A stretch of 55,640 nt of DNA, from positions 1 through 55,640 of the forward strand of contig CAYJAY010000013.1 of assembly GCA_964368445.1 (NCBI GenBank), read 5' to 3'. Made by a program: the position numbers and the translations under genes. Positions 52,603 through 55,640 of the stretch are shown piece after piece (positions within the stretch are counted from its first letter, which is position 1; each line of letters begins with the position of its first letter). The stretch is from CAYJAY01 sp964368445. GTDB taxonomy: Bacteria; Bacillota; Clostridia; Oscillospirales; Ruminococcaceae. A model generated the notes under the pieces. It was not told the DNA's origin and made no database searches. It worked only from the letters and a program-made list of their open reading frames with translations.

Positions 52603-53967
52603 ATGTCTTCTAAAACAACTCAAACAGTTCACGACCGCGACACTTCGCTTTCTCCAAAAAATCTTTTTCTCGGAGTTCAACATCTTTTTGCAATGTTTGG
52701 CGCAACCGTTTTGGTTCCGATGTTGACGGGGCTTTCGGTTTCAACCGCTCTAGTTTGCGCCGGAATAGGAACGCTTATCTTCCACGTTTGCACAAAGTTT
52801 AAAGTTCCTGTGTTTCTCGGTTCGTCGTTCGCATTTATACCGGTGGTTTCTGCGATAACCGCAACCGAAGGGGTGCAATCGGCACAAAGCGGAATAATTG
52901 CCGCCGGGCTTATGTATCTCTTGTTTTCTGTCATAGTTTCGATTGTCGGCGTAGAACGCATTAGAAAACTGTTCCCGCCCATAGTAACTGGACCCGTTAT
53001 AATCGTTATAGGTTTGGGACTAGGCTATGCCGCCGTTAACAACTCGACCGGAATACTAAACAGCTTTTTTGCAGACGGTTCTTACACTCCAAACGGCATA
53101 GATGTTTTGATAGCACTTGTAACGATAGCGTCGATTTTGGGCGCGGCTATCTATGCGAAAGGATTTTTCAAGATAGTTCCTATCCTTATCGGGATGATAT
53201 CGGGCTACATTTTTTGTTTAATACTTTCGTTGTTCGGATTGTATACGCTCGATTTCTCCGCAATAGCTTCTGCACCGTGGATTAACATACCTTTCTCTAC
53301 TGTTGAAAACGCTTCGACAGGAGCAACGTTCTTTTCTATTCCAAAGTTTAGTTTAACCGCAATACTAACTATCGCGCCCGTAGCGATTGTAACGTTTATG
53401 GAACACATCGGAGACATAACAAGCAACGGAACGGTTGTAGGAAAAGACTTTTTGAAAAACCCTGGGCTTTCAAAAACTCTTATGGGCGACGGGCTTGCAA
53501 CACTCACAGCAGGGCTTCTTGGCGGACCCGCAAACACAACCTATTCGGAAAACACGGCGGTTCTTGCGACCACAAAAAACTATAACACATTTGTGCTTGA
53601 ACTTGCGGCGGTGTTTGCGATAGTTTTGGGGTTTGTCGGTAAGTTTGGCGGATTTTTGCGCTCGATTCCTAACCCCGTAATCGGCGGCGTTGGAATCGTT
53701 TTGTATGGAATGATAGCGGCAATCGGACTTCGTTCGATAGTAGACGCAAATATAGATTTTTCAAATTCAAGAAATCTACTTATAGTTGCGGTTATCCTGT
53801 GCACAGGAATAGGCGTTTCGATGGCAACTTATTCTGCGGGATCTTCCACAGGAATACCAATAACGATAGGTTCGATTAACTTTAGCCTTTCAGGCCTTTT
53901 CATAGCGGTTGTTTTGGGGGTTGTTCTTAACCTTATTCTTCCGGCAAAGCTTGACAAAGAAGACTAG
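52603..53967 (+). CDS. uraA: Uracil permease (NCS2 family)
   Basis: Polytopic uracil:proton symporter of 454 aa with about 14 membrane segments of the NCS2 fold. It keeps the FVQHLFAMFGATVLVP-type opening (LGVQHLFAMFGATVLVPML), EHIGDITSNG and the substrate-binding segment GGPANTTYSEN. The start is ATG 52603, 19 nt after pyrR; the longer frame from 52483 overlaps pyrR and is rejected. It shares the PyrR attenuator with pyrR, so uptake falls when UMP is high. Confidence 0.95.
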   Translation: MSSKTTQTVHDRDTSLSPKNLFLGVQHLFAMFGATVLVPMLTGLSVSTALVCAGIGTLIFHVCTKFKVPVFLGSSFAFIPVVSAITATEGVQSAQSGIIAAGLMYLLFSVIVSIVGVERIRKLFPPIVTGPVIIVIGLGLGYAAVNNSTGILNSFFADGSYTPNGIDVLIALVTIASILGAAIYAKGFFKIVPILIGMISGYIFCLILSLFGLYTLDFSAIASAPWINIPFSTVENASTGATFFSIPKFSLTAILTIAPVAIVTFMEHIGDITSNGTVVGKDFLKNPGLSKTLMGDGLATLTAGLLGGPANTTYSENTAVLATTKNYNTFVLELAAVFAIVLGFVGKFGGFLRSIPNPVIGGVGIVLYGMIAAIGLRSIVDANIDFSNSRNLLIVAVILCTGIGVSMATYSAGSSTGIPITIGSINFSLSGLFIAVVLGVVLNLILPAKLDKED

Positions 53968-54005
53968 CTATATATAATACATTATAATATGATATTTTGA
54001 TACAT

Positions 54006-54047
54006 AAAAAACGCAAAGGTGAAACACTGTTCGCCTTTGCGTTTTTT
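54006..54047. terminator. Bidirectional intrinsic terminator
   Basis: AAAAAACGCAAAGG (54006-54019) pairs with CCTTTGCGTTTTTT (54034-54047). It lies between convergent uraA and the aldo/keto reductase gene. Confidence 0.88.
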
Positions 54048-54089
54048 GTCGTTTGTAATTTTGGTTTGTTAAAATCAACGATGTGACAG

Positions 54090-55298
54090 TTATTTTTTAA
54101 TGATAAATTTAGACGCGAGTGAAAGCGCAAAACGTATTATTTTGCTGTCTAGTTCTTTGTGAGCGTCTTTAAGTTTAACCGGAATGTCTATGTTTTGGGG
54201 ACAATGTTTTTTGCATTTACCACAACTAGTGCAAACATTAACGCCGGATTTTTCGCCCAAAAGACCGGAGCATTTACCGGCATATTGGAACTTGAAAAAG
54301 CTTCTTCCGCCAAAAAAATATACGCTGTTATAGTCGCTGAATATATTAGGAATGTCAACTCCAAACGGGCACGGAACACAATAGCCACAACCGGTGCACG
54401 GGACTTTCATAAGTTGGTTGTATACATTTTTGACGTCGTTTATAACGTCGAGTTCTTCTTGTGTCATCGAGCCCGCTTCGGTTACGCTTGCGACGTTTAC
54501 GTTTTCTTCGATGTGCTCGTCTTGGTTCATTCCGCTTAAAACGGTTGCGACTCCCGAATGGTTCATTACAAACCTCAGCGCCCAATAAGCCGGGCTTAAC
54601 TGTTGTTTATATGCTTTGAAGATCTCTTTTGCCTTGTCGGGAGCTTTTGAAGCAAGTGCGCCGCCGCGCAAAGGCTCCATGACAACAACCCCAATGCCAA
54701 GCTGTTCGGCGCGTTTAAGTCCGTTTAAACCGGCTTGGTTGTTTTCGTCGAGATAGTTAAACTGTATTTGACAAAAATCCCATTCGTAATCCTCTAGGAT
54801 TTTGATAAACTCCTCTGCTTTTCCATGAAACGAAAAACCGATATATTTAATTTGACCCGAAGCTTTTTTCTCGTTGATAAAATCGATTATTCCAAAACGT
54901 TTTAGCTTTTCCCAATCCGCAAGGCTGCAAAGCATGTGCATAAGGTAAAAATCAATGTAATCTGTGTCGAGGCGTTTTAGCTGGGTATTGAAATATTTTT
55001 CGATCTGTTCCGGCTTGTTTGTTACAAATGCGGGGAGTTTGTCCGCTATATACACCTTGTCTCGAATGTTGTTTTGTTTGATAAATTCGCCGAGTAAAGC
55101 CTCGCTTTTCCCGCCGTGATAAAAATATGCTGTGTCAAAATAGTTGACACCGTTATCAAACGCAAGTTTCATCTGGGAAAAAGCAAGCGGCTTGTCGACC
55201 GAGTTTCCTTTGGTGTGGAACCGCATACAACCATAACCCAAAAGGGAGACGTCCGGGCCGTTTTTAACAAGTTTCCTATACTGCATAATGTTATCCAT
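54090..55298 (-). CDS. Aldo/keto reductase with C-terminal Fe-S domain
   Basis: Oxidoreductase of 402 aa. Residues about 1-300 form the aldo/keto reductase barrel with GYGCMRF, NYFDTAYFYHGGKSE (catalytic Asp and Tyr) and a Lys at DKLP. The C-terminal part has two cysteine sets, CTGCGYCVPCPFGVDIP and CTSCGKCKKHCPQNIDIP, typical of [4Fe-4S] clusters. This two-part form is found in anaerobic Firmicutes; the electron partner is probably ferredoxin, the substrate is unknown. ATG 55298 or 55286 (MQYRKL) may be the start; both have weak sites. Confidence 0.88.
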   Translation of the reverse strand: MDNIMQYRKLVKNGPDVSLLGYGCMRFHTKGNSVDKPLAFSQMKLAFDNGVNYFDTAYFYHGGKSEALLGEFIKQNNIRDKVYIADKLPAFVTNKPEQIEKYFNTQLKRLDTDYIDFYLMHMLCSLADWEKLKRFGIIDFINEKKASGQIKYIGFSFHGKAEEFIKILEDYEWDFCQIQFNYLDENNQAGLNGLKRAEQLGIGVVVMEPLRGGALASKAPDKAKEIFKAYKQQLSPAYWALRFVMNHSGVATVLSGMNQDEHIEENVNVASVTEAGSMTQEELDVINDVKNVYNQLMKVPCTGCGYCVPCPFGVDIPNIFSDYNSVYFFGGRSFFKFQYAGKCSGLLGEKSGVNVCTSCGKCKKHCPQNIDIPVKLKDAHKELDSKIIRFALSLASKFIIKK

Positions 55299-55312
55299 TC
55301 TTTCGGATTATT

Positions 55313-55514
55313 TATATAATGCGAAGCATTATATAAATTCGCCATGCCCATCGGGCGGCGACTTAAATCGTATAATAAATTATATAATTAATCGAAACGA
55401 AGTGAGGATTAATTATATAATGCGAAGCATTATATAAATTCGCCATGCCCATCGGGCGGCGACTTAAATCGTATAATAAATTATATAATTAATCGAAACG
55501 AAGTGAGGATTAAT
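55313..55514. repeat. Two tandem copies of a 101-bp hairpin-rich unit
   Basis: The unit at 55313-55413 repeats at 55414-55514 with a period of 101 bp. Each contains a palindrome TTATATAATGC-GAA-GCATTATATAA and a CGCC...GGCG hairpin, and the arms TTATATAATTAATC and GATTAATTATATAA pair. A third copy starts at 55513 but diverges within 10 nt. No open frame is supported. Confidence 0.92.
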
Positions 55515-55544
55515 TATATAAGATGAAGCTTATATTGACAAAAA

Positions 55545-55640
55545 TTGTCAAAAGAAAATCTACAAAAAAGGATTGAAGATATCCTGTCAAACAAGAACAA
55601 CAAAATGGCGAGTATCGCCATTGCAAGCTTTTTGCAGTAT
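55545..55640 (+). CDS. Possible 5' end of an unidentified gene, cut by window end
   Basis: An open frame of 32 codons runs from TTG 55545 to the last base without a stop; it also has ATG 55605 (MASIAIASFLQY). It is preceded by an in-frame stop and has no clear ribosome site. Nothing in it can be assigned. It may be a gene start or chance. Confidence 0.3.
   Translation, partial: MSKENLQKRIEDILSNKNNKMASIAIASFLQY

Overview
The window looks like a chromosomal segment of a strictly anaerobic, low-to-moderate GC member of the Clostridia, probably an uncultured gut or rumen lineage. The evidence is an oxygen-sensitive class III ribonucleotide reductase (nrdD/nrdG), a rubrerythrin and desulfoferrodoxin pair, the clostridial order BaiN-like flavoprotein - cmk - plsC - ispH/rpsA fusion, a SpoIIM-family membrane protein, a Noc/ParB-like protein beside rsmG, and frequent TTG starts behind strong Shine-Dalgarno sites. 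I found no rRNA, tRNA, CRISPR array, transposase or phage gene.

Layout. 1-0.6 kb is a composite repeat element. 0.6-3.4 kb (+): a YheO-type regulator, a SpoIIM-family protein and an Ig-repeat lipoprotein. 3.4-6.8 kb (-): nrdG-nrdD behind a promoter carrying three NrdR-box-like sites. 7.0-11.7 kb (+): flavoprotein, cmk, plsC, ispH-rpsA. 11.7-18.8 kb (-): an EAL-domain sensor, then yihY-like, two HAD phosphatases and a DUF6056-like membrane protein. 19.0-24.5 kb: mnmG, an MBL hydrolase and yfbR (+) facing noc and rsmG (-). 25.1-31.6 kb (-): a VOC protein, gmd, fcl, manC, manA and a phosphohexomutase, a complete route from fructose-6-phosphate to GDP-L-fucose. 31.7-35.8 kb: galE, an N-acetyl-sugar amidotransferase, acpP, aroK and a YczE-like protein. 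36.0-37.3 kb (+): a diguanylate cyclase. 37.5-46.3 kb (-): FkbH-like protein, ACP, MaoC dehydratase, SDR, a possible GNAT-like protein, a lipoprotein, a degenerate glycerol-1-phosphate-dehydrogenase-like protein, a GT2 glycosyltransferase and a family 4 uracil-DNA glycosylase. 46.5-48.4 kb (+): a membrane-anchored XRE regulator, rubrerythrin and desulfoferrodoxin. 48.4-55.3 kb: a DbpA-type DEAD-box helicase, a transglutaminase-like protein, pyrR-uraA with a PyrR attenuator, and an Fe-S aldo/keto reductase.

How the genes may work together. Between 25 and 46 kb the window is rich in surface-glycan chemistry: nucleotide-sugar synthesis, sugar amidation, a GT2 and a small ACP-based acyl-building cassette. 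The FkbH/ACP/MaoC/SDR/GNAT-like set (41.7-46.3 kb) is the strongest candidate for an undescribed pathway, plausibly building an ACP-bound hydroxyacyl group for decorating a glycan. That role is inference.

The second theme is intergenic architecture. At least eight short arrays in the window share a 7-nt period (AATAGTG, AATTCGT, AATAGTT, AATGAGG, ATTCCTC and variants). They bound larger repeat units, two of which are tandemly duplicated (187 and 134 bp). A further 101-bp tandem pair, a MITE-like element with perfect 27-bp terminal inverted repeats, and palindromic elements ending in CCCTCTCAGTCA are also present. One arm of the last family appears to have become the C-terminal codons of the uracil-DNA glycosylase. 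Several regulatory sites can be read directly: the NrdR boxes, a PyrR leader, a Fur/PerR-type operator before rubrerythrin, a leader terminator before the helicase, overlapping divergent promoters at galE, and many bidirectional terminators.
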